This document shows positions 62,257 to 64,000 of a DNA stretch of 64,000 bases, piece by piece. Source of the DNA: Sphingomonas mollis (GTDB taxonomy: Bacteria > Pseudomonadota > Alphaproteobacteria > Sphingomonadales > Sphingomonadaceae); assembly GCF_016427505.1 (NCBI RefSeq), contig NZ_JAELXS010000011.1, positions 1-64,000 on the forward strand. Reading direction: 5' to 3'. Made by a program: the position numbers and the translations under genes. Under the pieces are notes generated by a model, which was not told the DNA's origin, made no database searches, and worked only from the letters and a program-made list of their open reading frames with translations. Numbering within the stretch: position 1 is the stretch's first letter; each line of letters opens with the position of its first letter.

Positions 62257-62523
62257 TCAAAGCACCACCGTCACCGGCTGGCCGCCCTTGATTCCCGCCA
62301 GCACCATGCGTTCCCACACCGCGACGTCGCCGACCGCGGCCATCGCCTGATCGGGCTCGCGCAGCGTCTTCAGGACGGCGATCGCATCGGGAAGGTAGTC
62401 GCGCCATGCCGCATCCACCTGCGCGCTGGCCGAGGCATGGGCGCCGTCGGCGTTGGCGCTCAGCCGCTCGGCGGCGATCACCCGCGCGATGCGCTCGGTG
62501 ATCGGGGTGGTGGACACGTCCAT
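62257..62523 (-). CDS. Unknown small protein, conserved-looking
   Basis: This 88-residue protein is helical and Ala-rich: ITERIARVIAAERLSANADG, AWRDYLPDAIAVLKTLREPD, VAVWERMVLAGIKGG. The pattern resembles short hypothetical proteins common in sphingomonads. There is no motif, signal or membrane helix. It is 71 bases downstream of the helicase gene stop on the helicase-coding strand's far side and may be a separate unit. Confidence 0.65.
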   Translation of the reverse strand: MDVSTTPITERIARVIAAERLSANADGAHASASAQVDAAWRDYLPDAIAVLKTLREPDQAMAAVGDVAVWERMVLAGIKGGQPVTVVL

Positions 62524-62594
62524 GGTATCTCTCCTCGCGGGTTCACCATAGCAAACCCGCGAAGAGTGTTCAGTATCCGTCCAGACGTATGCGA

Positions 62595-64000
62595 TCAGCG
62601 CGAGGCGGACGGGCCGCTGCGCGCACCGCCACCGCTGCGACCACGGCCACCACCGCCACCACCGCCGCCGGCAGGACGACCACCGCCACCGGCCGGACGA
62701 CCGCCGCCGCCATTGCCACCACCGGCGGGGCGACCACCGCCCCGGCTGGCATTGGCATAGCTGCGACCGTTGCCCGTGGGCGACGCGGCATGCGTCGCGC
62801 GGGGGCGGGCGGGGTCACGCTGCTGACGCGGGCGATCCTCACGCGGCGAGGGATCGGCGCCGATCGCGTTCACGCGCTGCGACTTGATCTTGTTCGCCTG
62901 GTTCATGAAGTCGTCGGGCAGTGCCTGCACCGGCACCTTCTGGCGCGTCGTCTTCTCGATGTCGCGCATATACGCCTTCTCGTCATCCGCGCAGAACGAG
63001 ATCGCGACGCCCGATGCGCCGGCGCGCGCGGTGCGGCCGATGCGGTGGACATATTGCTCGGGCACGTTCGGCAGTTCGAAGTTGATGACGTGGCTCACGC
63101 CCGACACGTCGATGCCGCGCGCGGCGATGTCGGTGGCGACCAGGATCTTGGTCTTGCCGTCCTTGAACTCGCCCAGCGCCCGCTCGCGCTGGCCCTGGCT
63201 CTTGTTGCCGTGGATCGCGTTCGACGCGATGCCGTTGCCGGCCAGCAGCTTCACGACGCGGTCGGCGCCGTGCTTGGTACGGGTGAACACCAGCGCGCGG
63301 TCGATCGACGGATCGTTCAACGTGATCGTCAGCAGAGCCTGCTTCTCCGACTGGTTCACGAACGTCACGAACTGGTCGACGCGCTCGGCGGTGGTGGCGG
63401 CCGGCTTGACCGACACGGTGGCCGGCTCATGCAGGAACTGGCTGGCCAGCTCGCGGATCGACACCGGCATGGTGGCCGAGAAGAACAGCGTCTGGCGCTT
63501 CTTCGGGACCATCCGCACGATCTTCTTCAACGCGTGGATGAAGCCCAGGTCGAGCATCTGGTCGGCTTCGTCGAGGACGAGGATCTCGATCATCGACAGG
63601 TTCACGAAGCCCTGCTCGACCAGATCGATCAGGCGGCCCGGCGTGGCGACGAGGATGTCGACGCCGCGGCTCATGTCCTGACGGTTCTTGTTGATGCTGG
63701 TGCCGCCGAAGACCGTGGTCACCGACATCTTCGAGAACTTGCCGTATTCACGCGCCGAATCGGCGATCTGGCTGGCCAGCTCGCGGGTCGGGGCGAGCAC
63801 GAGCATGCGGCAATGCGTCGGCAGCACGCGCTTCTGCACGGCGACCATGCGCTGGATCGATGGCAGGACGAACGCGGCGGTCTTGCCGGTGCCGGTCTGG
63901 GCGATGCCGAGCAGGTCGCCGCCTTCCAGCAGCTGCGGAATGGCCTGTGCCTGGATCGGAGTGGGAGTAGTATAGCCCTTCGCTTCGAGCGCACGGACCA
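62595..64000 (-). CDS. rhlE: DEAD-box RNA helicase (RhlE-like), 5' end outside the window
   Basis: The gene starts beyond 64000; at least 468 residues are present. In order: Q-motif TPTPIQAQAIP, motif I AQTGTGKT, Ia PTRELA, Ib TPGRLID, II LDEADQML (DEAD), III SAT, then the second RecA domain with VFTRTKHGADRV, ATDIAARGID and YVHRIGRTARAG. The last 50 residues are Gly/Arg-rich with repeated RPAGGGG and RG units, an RNA-binding, disordered tail. RhlE helicases help ribosome assembly and mRNA decay, particularly in the cold. The name is chosen by overall resemblance. Confidence 0.93.
   Translation of the reverse strand, partial: VRALEAKGYTTPTPIQAQAIPQLLEGGDLLGIAQTGTGKTAAFVLPSIQRMVAVQKRVLPTHCRMLVLAPTRELASQIADSAREYGKFSKMSVTTVFGGTSINKNRQDMSRGVDILVATPGRLIDLVEQGFVNLSMIEILVLDEADQMLDLGFIHALKKIVRMVPKKRQTLFFSATMPVSIRELASQFLHEPATVSVKPAATTAERVDQFVTFVNQSEKQALLTITLNDPSIDRALVFTRTKHGADRVVKLLAGNGIASNAIHGNKSQGQRERALGEFKDGKTKILVATDIAARGIDVSGVSHVINFELPNVPEQYVHRIGRTARAGASGVAISFCADDEKAYMRDIEKTTRQKVPVQALPDDFMNQANKIKSQRVNAIGADPSPREDRPRQQRDPARPRATHAASPTGNGRSYANASRGGGRPAGGGNGGGGRPAGGGGRPAGGGGGGGGRGRSGGGARSGPSASR

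Overview
The window is GC-rich chromosomal DNA that looks like a Sphingomonas-type alphaproteobacterium. Pointers are the initiator tRNA sequence, the many TonB-dependent receptors, a DUF4126/DUF4337/HWE-kinase gene repertoire, tryptophan-halogenase-like genes beside a CirA-type receptor, and REP-like GCGAGCG...CGCTCGC hairpins. This taxonomy is inferred from gene content, not from a marker-gene comparison. Only the initiator tRNA is present; I see no rRNA, CRISPR array, phage or plasmid genes.

Region 1 (0-1 kb): an initiator tRNA-Met with its terminator, a small unknown gene whose 5' end is formed by the end of an IS3-family insertion sequence, and the 3' remnant of that element. Region 2 (1-7.5 kb): a LysR regulator diverges from a leucine/isovalerate degradation operon: isovaleryl-CoA dehydrogenase, both methylcrotonyl-CoA carboxylase subunits and a MaoC hydratase. 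The operon ends in a decayed HpcH/HpaI-type CoA-ester lyase pseudogene. Region 3 (7.5-13.1 kb): signalling genes, namely a diguanylate cyclase with a variant RGEEF site, a chemotaxis receptor with an unusual hairpin tip, and a GAF-GGDEF-EAL phosphodiesterase, separated by sparse intergenic DNA.

Region 4 (14-23.2 kb): a TonB receptor, a CLC chloride/proton antiporter overlapping a DUF389 membrane protein, and a likely light/stress module of a Crp-like regulator, a LOV-PAS-HWE histidine kinase and a single-domain response regulator. Region 5 (23.2-32.6 kb): a MacAB-like export operon (adaptor, ATPase, a 28-residue membrane microprotein, two paralogous FtsX/MacB permeases). It diverges from a two-component system whose NtrC-like regulator lacks the sigma-54 contact loop.

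Region 6 (32.6-47.2 kb): housekeeping and glycan genes: DUF4126, a thioesterase, a PHP-domain metallohydrolase, an SDR plus beta-propeller glycosidase pair, DUF4337, a class II photolyase, secreted GH20 and GH84 N-acetylhexosaminidases with overlapping 3' ends, a lipoprotein, an L,D-transpeptidase and a HIRAN protein. Region 7 (47.1-61.6 kb) is the most unusual block: a large TonB receptor with two flavin-dependent halogenase-like enzymes. Divergent from it are two tandem secreted TIM-barrel-like proteins (one a lipoprotein, one not) that share a long identical DNA stretch, then a siderophore-type TonB receptor translationally coupled to an M14 zinc carboxypeptidase. Region 8 (61.6-64 kb): a REP-like element, two small unknown proteins and the 3' part of an RhlE-like DEAD-box helicase that runs off the window.
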